Below, piece after piece: positions 47,408 to 56,038 of a stretch of 64,000 nt of DNA. Both the position numbers and the translations under genes were made by a program. The first letter of the stretch is position 1. Every line of letters begins with the position of its first letter. The notes beneath the pieces are model-generated. The model saw only the letters and a list, made by a program, of their open reading frames with translations, was not told where the DNA came from and made no database searches. This stretch comes from Alteromonas macleodii ATCC 27126 (GTDB lineage Bacteria > Pseudomonadota > Gammaproteobacteria > Enterobacterales > Alteromonadaceae): assembly GCF_000172635.2 (NCBI RefSeq), contig NC_018632.1, forward strand, positions 868,001 to 932,000, in the 5' to 3' direction.

Positions 47408-47925
47408 TTAGTCCTCTACATCTATGACAATATATTCTGTTAACTGAGATACAATAAGTGGCTGGCTGGCATGTCTAAGTTCTTTTTTTGTGATGAGAAC
47501 ATACGTGACACCTTCTGGCGTCCCTACTTTATAAAAATGCCACTTCATAATACCTAGCAGGGGGTTGAAGTGATAGCTATATCCAGTGCTCGTTATCACA
47601 GCAAATATTAATAAAGTAGGCACCCATATTGTCCAATTTAGCGACGTGAAACTGGAAGTAAAAAGGGGAAGCAAATACAGAAGTAGAAAACCCATGTTTT
47701 CGCGGTCAGCTGCCTCTACAGTTGCTACAGAGAAATTAAACCTTTCTAGGTTTTTTTCGCGTATCGAAGCATCCATATACAAATCAAAATTAGGGATAGC
47801 GACGCTGAAACAGCTAGCCCTGCAAAAACCTTATTCCCTGCAAACCAAGCCACCCAAGCATATGTAAAGCCTACAGGCGCTATTGCAGTGCTAGTCAAAA
47901 GTATTTTGGCAAACGTGCTTAACAC
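47408..47925 (-). CDS. kwaA: KwaA-like membrane protein, frameshifted at A7 (Kiwa defence)
   Basis: The GTG at 47925 (AGGA six bases upstream) opens MLSTFAKILLTSTAIAPVGF and runs 59 codons, ending ...RYAKK-T-stop at 47746. The continuation (KNLERFNFSVATVEAADREN ... YIVIDVED) is in the next frame to 47408. The shift is at a run of seven As (minus strand, 47757-47751); eight As, or a -1 slip, would give one protein of about 172 residues. That protein has four TM helices (about 8-25, 32-52, 80-97, 103-122) and a soluble tail with KWHFYKVGTPEGVTYVLITKKEL, the KwaA layout. Pseudogene, slippage-expressed, or sequencing error. Confidence 0.75.
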
Positions 47926-48088
47926 ATACTGTCCTTAGTTTTGTTAATTAATATCCTAGCGTTTTAGGATAACTTAATAGTATCAAAAAAGTACATTAAA
48001 TTGCGTCACCTGCTTTCAATGTTTCTAAAAAAGTAAAATTTGAAAGCTCACTATAAAATAGTGAATTTTAGGCTTGGATTGACAAATA

Positions 48089-48130
48089 AGGTGGAACAAG
48101 TAGCCTAAGAGGTGGAACAGAAGTGGAACA
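48089..48130. promoter_or_regulatory. Right arm-type integrase sites
   Basis: Three direct repeats: AGGTGGAACA at 48089-48098 and 48110-48119, AAGTGGAACA at 48121-48130. The same motif flanks the integrase start at the left end. They lie about 50 bp inside the right attachment core. Confidence 0.7.
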
Positions 48131-48181
48131 AAAGACTAAGAAAAGCGCTACAGGCCTTATTTTTACTGGGGGTTATAAGGG

Positions 48182-48199
48182 AAATGGTGGCCCCACCCT
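48182..48199. repeat. Right attachment core (within tRNA 3' end)
   Basis: 18 bases identical to 28652-28669. They include CCA, the discriminator, the 3' acceptor strand and part of the T stem of the tRNA on the minus strand, so integration keeps the tRNA intact. Confidence 0.88.
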
Positions 48200-48261
48200 G
48201 ACTTGAACAGGGGACCTGCCGATTATGAGTCGGATGCTCTAACCAACTGAGCTATGGGGCC
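48185..48261 (-). tRNA. tRNA with CAT anticodon (likely tRNA-Ile2 or elongator Met)
   Basis: 77-nt cloverleaf including encoded CCA: acceptor GGCCCCA/TGGGGCC, D arm GCTC/GAGC, anticodon loop CTCATAA, T arm CCCTG-TTCAAGT-CAGGG. The GGCCCC acceptor and loop resemble E. coli tRNA-Ile2, in which C34 becomes lysidine, more than elongator Met; scanners reading the anticodon alone would call Met. The first anticodon-stem pair (27:43) is a T:C mismatch. It is the integration target of the island. Confidence 0.9.
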
Positions 48262-48387
48262 ATTTTGAGATGTGCTGTGCAGTTTTTTATTGCAAATTGC
48301 TATGCATAACAACCACAAGCGAGCGCAAGTATAAGCAGTTTTATTTGCCTTGTCACGCCTCGCTGGTGGCTTTGTGATTTGTTTGCT

Positions 48388-51141
48388 TTATTTTTGTTCA
48401 CTAAGCTGTAGTTTATGTGCCTTGTTTGGTAATTTTACACGTCGCCACCCAAGAGCTAATGCCAAGCCTAATATGCTAAACAGAGTCGTAGAACCGCCTC
48501 CACCAGAGCTATTTGAATTAGTATCCGTTGGCAAGCTCACTACACTTTCGTTTACGGTAACAGTAACGGTGTCGCTGGCGCTAACTCCAAACTCATCCGT
48601 TGCAGTTAACGAAAAGGTTAAATTGCTTTGAGATGATGGGGCGGTAAAAGACATGGTTAATGTATCTGCATTTCTGATGGTAACCGTGTCGCCGGCGGTT
48701 TGCGTCCATTCTACGCTTGTTAACGCGCCTTCGGGGTCTTGGGCGCTTCCCGTTAATTCAACGCTGGCTCTTACATCGGTTTCAACATCTGTTCCTGCGT
48801 TTACCACAGGGGCTTGATTGCTCTCATCATCTTTTATCGTAATCAGCGTTTCTACCACACCACCTAGAAGATTGGTGTCTTGTGCAGCAAGCACTAAACG
48901 AAATTGTTCGTTGTCTTCTTCGATACTATCGTTAATAAGCGCAATATTGACGGTCTTCGAATTAGTTTCGCCGTCGCTCCAAGTTAGCGTGCCGCTTTGA
49001 CTGACAAAGTCTTCATTGCTCACTGCTGTGCCGCTTTCCAGTGAATAGTTCACACTTACTTCGCCTTCACTTCCGCCTTGGCGAACAATGTTTAACGCAA
49101 GTTCAGAGTCGGTCTCTAAAATAGTGCGTTCGCCAGTGCTTAATTCAACTTTCCCTTGCTGGGCAGTACCGTTAATGGTGACTTGAGCATAGCCGCTACC
49201 AGAGGTGATGCCTCCTCCTTGCGGGTTAAATAACCTTACGAAAAATACTTCATTGCTTTCAGTATTTTCATTAGCACTGATGCTTAACGTGATGTTTTTA
49301 GCCTGTGTTTCAGATGCTCCCCAACTGAGTTCTCCAGACGCTAACATTACATCGCTGCTGGTGGCTGAACCCGCTATTACTTCATACGCAACTGTCATAG
49401 CCTCGGTTCCTGTCTTATTAACAGGAAGGCTTAAGGTTGGATCAGCATCCGTTTCATAATTAGCCTGAGAGAAGGCCGCAACTGTTGTTGCGCTTAACGT
49501 ATTGTCTTTTAATACAAACAAACCGCGCTGAATATCACTAACCAAAATATTACCGCTAGGTAGAAACGGGTATACGCCCCAGGCACCATTAAAGTTGGTG
49601 CTGTTAAAAGCAGGGTAGGTGTCGAAAAAGCCAGCCTCTACAGGCGCGGTAGGATCTGAAATGTCTAGTACCGTTAAGCCACGCTCATAGTTAGACATAT
49701 AGTAGCGGTTACCTCTCACGTAGCCGTTGTGATCGATAGTGCCGTTGTCACTGGTCCAAATGCTGGCGAGCACAGGTGTTGTGAGTGATGAAATATCAAA
49801 AATCATAACCCGGGTATTTAAGCTGAAGTTTCGCTCGTCCAACTCATCGTGTACAAAGGCGTACTGCTTGTCTTCACTAAACCAACCGCTATGGGTGTAG
49901 GCAACCTCGTTATAACTAATACTACTTAGTTCAGAGGTACTATTTGTGTTCGTGTGATCCCAAAGGCGCATTGCATCTTCATTGAAGTCAAGCATAACCG
50001 TACATCCATCAGCCGTAGCATTCACACAGTCAGTTTGCGCTCTTGCGTCGGTAACGTGCATAGATGACGCATCATGCGTATAGTCGGCACGTGTGAGACC
50101 GCTAGGTATGTAAGACGCGGTTGGTGTTTGAGGTGAGGTTAGCGTATATGAACGAAAGGCTCCGCCGTTACTATCCTGGCCAACCAAATGTAGCTGAGGC
50201 GCAGCGTCATTTAACGGTGTGTTTAGCGTGTAATCTACGTTAGAGATGTAGATATTGTGTGCACGGTTATCGTCGTTAATCCGCTTCGTTAAGCTAATAC
50301 CATTAGGGAGGTCGTTAAGGTCAATGATGGTAAAACCTTCGGTTACGCTATCGGCACTGGCATAGGCATACGCTTTAAAACGCCCCGCAGCGCTATCGAA
50401 ATACTGATAGACCTTAATGTCGCGCCATGTCGTACTTTGACCGGTAATTTCACCTACTACTACCGGTGCTGTTGGCTCGGTTACATCTACGACGGCAATG
50501 CTGGCCTGCATGCCAACAATGGCATATTCTCTACGGTTGTTTAAATCGACGTGCCCCCAAATATCGTTGGTACTATTTGATACCGACGACAATACGTTAA
50601 CAGGTACGTTAGAGAGTAGATCGATATTGCTGCATGGGAAGTCGGCAGCCGTTCCATCTGTGCAAGCTTCATTTGCACTGACTTCGGTACTAAGGACCAT
50701 GTGCGAAGATGCCTGTGCTTGAAGGGAAGACGCGGCTTTTCCGTCAGTTATACTGTCGAACCCTTTTTCATAAAGGGCTTCTGATAAATAGGTAGGCACA
50801 TTAACTAGTGTAGTTTTGTGCAAGGCAGGCTTCTGTGCCTGGTAATGATCTTCACGAGAAAAGCCTCCTAATACGGGTAAAAGACTGTCGTTTAGAACTT
50901 GTGCATGCTGAGCGTTGTCGAAATAATATTGGCCTTCAGCAACGAGAATTTTGTCGCCTTTATTGGCCTGTCGCGCGGCATAGCTCAACGTTTTACAGGG
51001 CCTGAAACGGTTGTCACACTTGCCCGCGTCCACGCCGTCCTCGGCAACAAAACGTGCTTTGTCATGGTCTGTGTGTGCTTGTGCACCTTGACTCACAAAT
51101 GCTAATAGCAGCACTATTAGCGTTAATGGGAATGCATTCAT
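48388..51141 (-). CDS. LVIVD / choice-of-anchor B surface protein with Calx-beta, PKD-like and GlyGly-CTERM
   Basis: 917-residue exported protein. Signal peptide 1-22, a DUF1565-like start (GKCDNRFRPCKTLSYAA), then a beta-propeller of LVIVD-type repeats (IAVVDVTEPTAPVVVGEI, LTVLDISDPTAPVEAGFFDT, VMIFDISSLTTPVLASIW). Two Calx-beta-like modules follow (about 590-790), then a PKD/cadherin-like domain (about 795-880). The C-terminus SSGGGGSTTLFSILGLALALGWRR is a GlyGly-CTERM signal processed by rhombosortase. It is divergent from mbnP-mbnH across 83 bp; propeller proteins of this class often accompany MbnP/MbnH. Role perhaps in metal handling or attachment. Confidence 0.82.
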   Translation of the reverse strand: MNAFPLTLIVLLLAFVSQGAQAHTDHDKARFVAEDGVDAGKCDNRFRPCKTLSYAARQANKGDKILVAEGQYYFDNAQHAQVLNDSLLPVLGGFSREDHYQAQKPALHKTTLVNVPTYLSEALYEKGFDSITDGKAASSLQAQASSHMVLSTEVSANEACTDGTAADFPCSNIDLLSNVPVNVLSSVSNSTNDIWGHVDLNNRREYAIVGMQASIAVVDVTEPTAPVVVGEITGQSTTWRDIKVYQYFDSAAGRFKAYAYASADSVTEGFTIIDLNDLPNGISLTKRINDDNRAHNIYISNVDYTLNTPLNDAAPQLHLVGQDSNGGAFRSYTLTSPQTPTASYIPSGLTRADYTHDASSMHVTDARAQTDCVNATADGCTVMLDFNEDAMRLWDHTNTNSTSELSSISYNEVAYTHSGWFSEDKQYAFVHDELDERNFSLNTRVMIFDISSLTTPVLASIWTSDNGTIDHNGYVRGNRYYMSNYERGLTVLDISDPTAPVEAGFFDTYPAFNSTNFNGAWGVYPFLPSGNILVSDIQRGLFVLKDNTLSATTVAAFSQANYETDADPTLSLPVNKTGTEAMTVAYEVIAGSATSSDVMLASGELSWGASETQAKNITLSISANENTESNEVFFVRLFNPQGGGITSGSGYAQVTINGTAQQGKVELSTGERTILETDSELALNIVRQGGSEGEVSVNYSLESGTAVSNEDFVSQSGTLTWSDGETNSKTVNIALINDSIEEDNEQFRLVLAAQDTNLLGGVVETLITIKDDESNQAPVVNAGTDVETDVRASVELTGSAQDPEGALTSVEWTQTAGDTVTIRNADTLTMSFTAPSSQSNLTFSLTATDEFGVSASDTVTVTVNESVVSLPTDTNSNSSGGGGSTTLFSILGLALALGWRRVKLPNKAHKLQLSEQK

Positions 51142-51224
51142 CTTGTCGTCCGCGCAAGTGTGTAATTAGAAAAAGGTAGTTTGTATAAAAAACTACCAGA
51201 TATCCAAAGGAAGTACATACGTAA

Positions 51225-52034
51225 ATGAAAATGCCTTTTCGCATGAGTGTCATGCCTTCGTTACTCTTTGCGGCGCTAGTGTCGTTAACCGGCTGTGATG
51301 TCATTAACCTCAAAGGAAGAGAGCCTGGTGAAATCCCGTTTAAGTTGGTGGGAGTCGATACGGGGGCATGTCCAATGATCATGAGTATTGGACAACAGCG
51401 ATGGAATATAGATTACTTCGGTTTTTACCTTAGTAAGCCAGAAGTGCGCATTGATGGTAAGTGGCAGCGGGTTAAGTTTAAACAAACCCAATGGCAGACG
51501 CCGAATATAGCATTGCTAAAGTTTCACAATAAGTGCAACAACCCTGATGATGCCAATAGCAAAATTGTATTAGATGTATCGGAAGAGCTTTTAAAGCTGT
51601 CCACAAACTTGCGCTTCACTATGGGTCTTCCCTTCGACGATAATCACGCTAACCCGCTTACACAGCCTTCGCCATTGAATGACAGTACAATGTTTTGGAG
51701 CTGGCAAAACGGTCATAAGTTTTTGCGACTGGATGTGTCTAAAGGCTCAGAGGAAACACGCAAATGGTCTTATCATTTAGGTAGCGTGGGTTGCGATTCT
51801 GAATCAGCAGTCAGGCCACCTGAAAAATCGTGTGCTTTCACAAACCGGGTGGAGTTTATTCTGCCGATGACCCAGCTTGATACTGATTTAGATTTGGAAG
51901 TATCGGTGTCTAACATTGTCGCGCAAGTTGATATAAACGAAGCGCCAAGTTGTATGTTCGAGTCTCCCGAAACTGAGCCCTGTAAAAAGCTTATTCAGAA
52001 TTTAGTGCACAGGCCTTGGATTAAGTGGCAGTAG
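51225..52034 (+). CDS. mbnP: MbnP-family copper-binding lipoprotein
   Basis: 269-residue periplasmic protein of the MbnP (metallo-mystery pair) family. The lipobox LTGC suggests lipid anchoring. Family features: DYFGFYLSKPEVRIDGKW, TMGLPFDDNHANPLTQPSPLN, MFWSWQNGHKFLRLD and several Cys in the C-terminal half (GSVGCDSE, KSCAFT, PSCMFESPETEPCKK). In characterised pairs the partner MbnH oxidises a Trp of MbnP to kynurenine, creating a copper site. The Trp in FWSW is a candidate. The partner gene overlaps its 3' end by 10 bases. Confidence 0.85.
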   Translation: MKMPFRMSVMPSLLFAALVSLTGCDVINLKGREPGEIPFKLVGVDTGACPMIMSIGQQRWNIDYFGFYLSKPEVRIDGKWQRVKFKQTQWQTPNIALLKFHNKCNNPDDANSKIVLDVSEELLKLSTNLRFTMGLPFDDNHANPLTQPSPLNDSTMFWSWQNGHKFLRLDVSKGSEETRKWSYHLGSVGCDSESAVRPPEKSCAFTNRVEFILPMTQLDTDLDLEVSVSNIVAQVDINEAPSCMFESPETEPCKKLIQNLVHRPWIKWQ

Positions 52035-53155
52035 CGGCACTTCTAATTTGCACTAGAAGGCGAGCTCTGCTCGCTTTCAAGGCGGCAATTATCGCTCTTG
52101 TTGTAATGATTTTAGGAGCGTGCAGTAAATCGCCCACGCCCTACACTTGGAATTTGCCTCACAATATTCCACCGCCTCCCGTTCCCGCAGACAATCCTGT
52201 GACCGAAGAAAGCGTAATTTTGGGAGAGAAGCTTTTCTTTGATAAGGGCTTAAGTGCTAACAACACGGTTTCATGCAGCAGCTGCCATGAACCAGAGCAT
52301 GCTTTCTCTGAACCTAAGACGGTTTCAGTAGGCGCGAATGGAGACGCGCTAAACCGTAACGCATTAGCGCTAGTAAACGTGGCTTATAATGCATCCTTCA
52401 CTTGGGCGCATAACAATTTAGAAAGTATAGAAAAGCAGCTGATGATCCCGCTTTTTAATGAACATCCGGTGGAAATGGGCGTTACGGGAAATGAAAAGCG
52501 TATATTAAAGCGCTTTGAGGGCAGCGAATATCGAGCGCTTTTTGAAGCGGCTTATGGTGATGATACACCCAATTTAAACAATATTGTAAAGGCGCTTGCT
52601 AGCTACGTGAGAAGTTTAGTGTCGTTTAATAGTGCTTTTGATAACTACGCTTACGCTCAAGATGACGATGCACTAACCGCCCAGCAGCTTGAAGGTTTGA
52701 ATCTGTTTTTTTCAGAACGCACTGAGTGCTTTCATTGCCACGGAGGTCTGAACTTCACTCAATCGTCTAAGCATAGTTTTCAACCTTTTGCGGCTCAGCC
52801 TTTCCACAACACTGGCCTGTATAACGAAGATGGGAAGGGCAGTTATCCGGAATCGGACATGGGACTTTACAGCGTTACCCACAATAAACAAGACATGGGG
52901 AAGTTTAGAGCACCTACTTTGCGCAATATAGCCCTTACTGCGCCCTACATGCATGATGGCAGTATTGCCACCCTTGATGAAGTCATTGAGTTTTATGCTC
53001 GTGGGGGAAATCTGGCTGAAAGCCCTAACCCTTACCGCAGTCCGTTCATAAAAGGCTTTACGATTTCTGAAGATGAAAAGGCGGCGTTGGTTGCATTTTT
53101 GCGCAGTTTAACCGACGAGCAATTTGTAAAAACACACACTACACGCAAAAATTAG
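52025..53155 (+). CDS. mbnH: MbnH-family diheme peroxidase-like protein
   Basis: 376-residue periplasmic diheme cytochrome of the CcpA/MauG-like MbnH group. A hydrophobic N-terminus ends in LGAC (lipobox). Two heme-binding motifs are visible: CSSCH and CFHCH; APTLRNIALTAPYMHDGS supplies the usual distal ligand region. It should activate MbnP by Trp oxidation. The start is GTG at 52025, overlapping mbnP; alternatives further in would cut the signal. No terminator was recognised in the gap that follows. Confidence 0.88.
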   Translation: MAVAALLICTRRRALLAFKAAIIALVVMILGACSKSPTPYTWNLPHNIPPPPVPADNPVTEESVILGEKLFFDKGLSANNTVSCSSCHEPEHAFSEPKTVSVGANGDALNRNALALVNVAYNASFTWAHNNLESIEKQLMIPLFNEHPVEMGVTGNEKRILKRFEGSEYRALFEAAYGDDTPNLNNIVKALASYVRSLVSFNSAFDNYAYAQDDDALTAQQLEGLNLFFSERTECFHCHGGLNFTQSSKHSFQPFAAQPFHNTGLYNEDGKGSYPESDMGLYSVTHNKQDMGKFRAPTLRNIALTAPYMHDGSIATLDEVIEFYARGGNLAESPNPYRSPFIKGFTISEDEKAALVAFLRSLTDEQFVKTHTTRKN

Positions 53156-53309
53156 CGATTTATTGCTCATTTTGTGTAATTTATGTTTATACTTTGCACA
53201 CATATATCAACCAAATGCTTATGTGCTGATTGTTAACATCGTGATAAACTCAATCACTTACATTCTTTGTTAATAACTATAAAGCAGGTGAGCGGTCGCG
53301 GAGATGAGA

Positions 53310-53639
53310 ATGACTGAAAAACCCTTCATTACAAGTGGTCGAAATACCATCATTCATAAAATAAGAAAATTAGATCTATTGGTGATCAATGGTGATGAAC
53401 ATCCGCCAATTCTTGTTACTTATAAAGGTATTAAGCAGTACGAAGGCAAAGTGCCTGAAAACAAGCGCGATGCCAAGATGATGGACATGGAACTAGTAGA
53501 TGTAACTACTAGCGATGTGTTTGGCGACGAAAAAACATTATTGTTCGTACAAACCCTAAATGGGAAAGAGTATAAAATCGATTACTCTAAAATTGGGACG
53601 AGCATGTTTATTAAGATTCACCAAGACAGTATTTTCTAA
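53310..53639 (+). CDS. Hypothetical 109-aa protein
   Basis: Not recognised. A small soluble beta-rich protein (LDLLVINGDEHPPILVTYKGIKQYEG, TLLFVQTLNGKEYKIDYSKIGTSMFIKI). The ATG at 53310 has GGAG at six bases; the ATG at 53304 is adjacent to the GGAG and unlikely. It has a strong terminator downstream, so it is a real monocistronic gene. Confidence 0.6.
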   Translation: MTEKPFITSGRNTIIHKIRKLDLLVINGDEHPPILVTYKGIKQYEGKVPENKRDAKMMDMELVDVTTSDVFGDEKTLLFVQTLNGKEYKIDYSKIGTSMFIKIHQDSIF

Positions 53640-53648
53640 AACTCACCT

Positions 53649-53675
53649 TACCCCATATTGGGGTAGATGTGTTTT
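53649..53675 (+). terminator. Terminator after the 109-aa gene
   Basis: TACCCCA-TAT-TGGGGTA (53649-53665) followed by a T-run a few bases later. Confidence 0.75.
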
Positions 53676-53687
53676 TAATTAATGGGG

Positions 53688-54347
53688 TTAGGCAATCTGG
53701 CCCCAGTTATCTGCCTTGAGTGAATTGAACCCTCCAATTACCCTTCCTTTTCCTTTAAGCTGTACGTAACGCTTTTTGAAAATGTTAAACCGGCAGATAT
53801 CCACTGGCGTGACTTCCGATGCATTTACGCCACTTACAACACCTGCAGTCTCCAACCCCTCAGCAATTAACTCTGAACAGAACCAGCTATTAAAGTCTTC
53901 TTGATTGTAGCTTATGCTGCCGAACAGGGGATGTTCATCAATCGCGTCCACTGCTGAGCCGAATAGCTGTAGCACGTCGTAAGGTTTCCCGTCTTGTTCA
54001 AACATGAAGTTAAAGAAGTCTCGCTTATTTTGCTCAAAGATACTTCTTGAGGCGCTAGACAAGGGCAGCCACCAAATATCACCGTCATAAGATGCTACAC
54101 GCTCGCTTAGTCTATTGGTCATTACCCCTCGCTTTCCTTTATAAGATTTAGCTTCCATGACTTGATTAAAATATCGATTAGAATCTTCATCGCGCATCTT
54201 CGTTTGCATAACTATTGCCACATGCGTTACCGCAGAGCGTGTAGTGAGTTTGGTCCAACGAGAAAATAGGCTATTGCCACCAAATGCGATGATGTCACCA
54301 GGCTGCATATGCTCTCTAATAAGGTGGTATTGTTGCTGCTCTAACAT
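53688..54347 (-). CDS. Permuted NlpC/P60 (YiiX/YaeF-like) hydrolase
   Basis: 219-residue protein with the circularly permuted papain-like amidase layout: MQPGDIIAFGGNSLFSRWTKL, the catalytic His in VTHVAIVM, then late in the chain the Cys in SWFCSELIAEGLE. Such proteins are proposed amidases or lipid-acting enzymes. No signal peptide is obvious, so it may be cytoplasmic. Monocistronic. Confidence 0.72.
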   Translation of the reverse strand: MLEQQQYHLIREHMQPGDIIAFGGNSLFSRWTKLTTRSAVTHVAIVMQTKMRDEDSNRYFNQVMEAKSYKGKRGVMTNRLSERVASYDGDIWWLPLSSASRSIFEQNKRDFFNFMFEQDGKPYDVLQLFGSAVDAIDEHPLFGSISYNQEDFNSWFCSELIAEGLETAGVVSGVNASEVTPVDICRFNIFKKRYVQLKGKGRVIGGFNSLKADNWGQIA

Positions 54348-54428
54348 GGCTCTTCCTTGAATACGTGTTAAAAAATTAGATTATTGTCTGCACCGCTAGG
54401 CGGGCAAGAGTATTTGCTTATGATTTTC

Positions 54429-54468
54429 CACTTTGCAACGTATGCATTTATAAGAATGTTGCAAAGTG
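54429..54468. repeat. 11-bp perfect inverted repeat
   Basis: CACTTTGCAAC (54429-54439) and GTTGCAAAGTG (54458-54468), spacer 18 bases, in the 312-bp gap between the divergent hydrolase and DUF3718 genes. Operator-like; no T-run follows. Confidence 0.5.
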
Positions 54469-54659
54469 TGTGTTAAGTACGACTAATAACAGTTTAGACC
54501 GATTATTAAACCTTGGCTTTTGTGTACTTGTCGCAACGTCTCAAATAGCGGTGCTTTAACGTTTTTATAGCGTGAATTTTACAAAGTTTCACTAATTTAA
54601 TGGTGCGGGGACAAAAGAGGTAGTCACCGCGTTGCCGAATATTATCAGAGGAACTTGTT

Positions 54660-54986
54660 ATGTTTATGTCACGCCGTGTTACCCAACTTGCTTTACTAGG
54701 AATAACCTTGTCGCTTACTGCAACAGTAGCGAATGCCGCCCCGTATCCCAAGCATGTAGAAAAAAACTTAATTGCAGTGTGTGAAGCGGTAAAAAGCGAT
54801 AGCCGTTTGCGATTGCATCGCGCCGTGAAAGCGACGGGTTTTAAAATGCGATATATCCATGAAGGATTAGTGTGCAACGGGCAAGACATGCTTACTTTTG
54901 CACTTACTCATAATGCATCTAAAAACGCACAACTGATTGCTCGTCGCATTAATGCTAGCCCTAGTGTACTAACAGCAAAACGCTAA
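54660..54986 (+). CDS. DUF3718 exported protein
   Basis: 108 residues. Signal peptide (ALLGITLSLTATVANAAP), then the DUF3718 pattern LIAVCEAVKSDSRLRLHRAV ... FKMRYIHEGLVCNGQDMLTFA with two Cys, possibly disulfide-bonded in the periplasm. Common in Alteromonas and Shewanella relatives; function unknown. RBS AGAGGA supports the ATG at 54660. Confidence 0.8.
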   Translation: MFMSRRVTQLALLGITLSLTATVANAAPYPKHVEKNLIAVCEAVKSDSRLRLHRAVKATGFKMRYIHEGLVCNGQDMLTFALTHNASKNAQLIARRINASPSVLTAKR

Positions 54987-55138
54987 TGAAGAGTTTTCTA
55001 CCCTGGCGATTGGGCTATGCAGCTTATAGCCCCTTTTTCGCTTATTTTTACTTTTCGCTGTCTACATCCCATCACTTATTAAGACTGGGATAGATAACAC
55101 TGACAGCTATTACTGCTTGCACTTGCAAGGGATCGCAG

Positions 55139-55900
55139 ATGATCGCACTGGTTTTTTTACACTCTGTTTCTATGCAAAACTCACTTTGCAAAATGCTAGA
55201 AAAGCTAGACGTATTCAGTCACGTTTATGGCGCTCAATCGGTAGGCCATTGTCTTGCGTTAGCAGAGAAATATCCTCAGTCCATCGGTTTCTATTCAGTC
55301 TCTCAGTCAAGTCGAAACCTTGCATCACGGTATTGGCTTGCAGTAGGAAATAAAGACGAAGAAGCGCTGTTAGCCTTTTCTCATAACGCGTCAGGATTTG
55401 TTAAATCACCACTTGAAGAACCCCAAGTATTAAACGCTATAGAGCATGTCAAAACCAAGTACCATTTTTATGAACGGGACTTTCAATTCAATATGCTGGT
55501 AAAGGGACTTTGTGAACAATATGGGGTGTCTGAACCTGCGCTTCTAGCTACATTGCGCCAGCAATTGAACAAAAGTGTTCAGCCAAATGTTGTAGGGATA
55601 CGCGCTGAAAACGGTTGGTGTTGCTTAAATCCAGCAGAGATTAAATGGATTGAAGCTGCAGGTGACTACATGTGTGTTCAAACGCTATCAGAAAGCTACG
55701 TTGTCCGCACAACCTTGTGTGAATTACTTAAGCGTTTGGGAGAGCAGAATTTTAAACGCTGTAACCGCTCTGTGGCGGTCAACGCAAAACATATCGCGCA
55801 CCTGGAGCAAAAACTCAATCAGCAGCGAGTTGTCATGCAAGGTGGCGAAGCGTTCAAGATTACTCACAAGTATTACTATCAGTTTTGGCTGACAGACTGA
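55139..55900 (+). CDS. LytTR-type regulator with degenerate receiver
   Basis: 253-residue regulator. The C-terminal LytTR DNA-binding domain is clear (LNPAEIKWIEAAGDYMCVQT ... RTTLCELLKRL ... FKRCNRSVAVNAKHI). The N-terminal 120 residues follow the receiver fold in outline (IALVFLHSVSMQNSLCKMLEKL at start, GFVKSPLEEPQVLNAIEHV at the end) but the acidic pocket and phospho-acceptor Asp are not seen, so it may be phosphorylation-independent. It precedes lrgA-lrgB on the same strand, which LytTR regulators often control. Confidence 0.8.
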   Translation: MIALVFLHSVSMQNSLCKMLEKLDVFSHVYGAQSVGHCLALAEKYPQSIGFYSVSQSSRNLASRYWLAVGNKDEEALLAFSHNASGFVKSPLEEPQVLNAIEHVKTKYHFYERDFQFNMLVKGLCEQYGVSEPALLATLRQQLNKSVQPNVVGIRAENGWCCLNPAEIKWIEAAGDYMCVQTLSESYVVRTTLCELLKRLGEQNFKRCNRSVAVNAKHIAHLEQKLNQQRVVMQGGEAFKITHKYYYQFWLTD

Positions 55901-56038
55901 ACGTCAAAGCGCATTTCAGTGCAACATTCTACTATACGACCATGGTACTGCTGGTGGTCTAACTCGCTTATCGTTACACTTACTCACTGAATTTTGGGAA
56001 TAAGTACTGGGACCTGTAAGGCCTAATAAGGAGTGATA

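Larger units (their letters stand above)
28652..48199. mobile_element. 19.5-kb tRNA-targeted integrative element carrying defence genes
   Basis: Bounded by two copies of the 18-base core AAATGGTGGCCCCACCCT, one being the 3' end of the CAT tRNA gene. A tyrosine integrase lies 127 bp inside the left core. AGGTGGAACA-type repeats occur just inside both ends. To the left of the left core, on the minus strand, there is a T6 run that looks like the displaced natural tRNA trailer. Content: DUF3137/LemA, RepA-like ATPase, Replic_Relax-like protein, DUF4365-PLD, type I R-M, second recombinase, Kiwa-like pair. No conjugation genes are seen, so if mobile it is an integrative mobilisable element or satellite that depends on a helper. 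Confidence 0.85.

Noticed and set aside
47410..47782. The 124-aa frame starting MYMDASIREKN as a stand-alone gene
   Set aside because: Its first residues have no RBS and the true upstream sequence of the protein is in the other frame across the A7 run; treated as the 3' part of kwaA.
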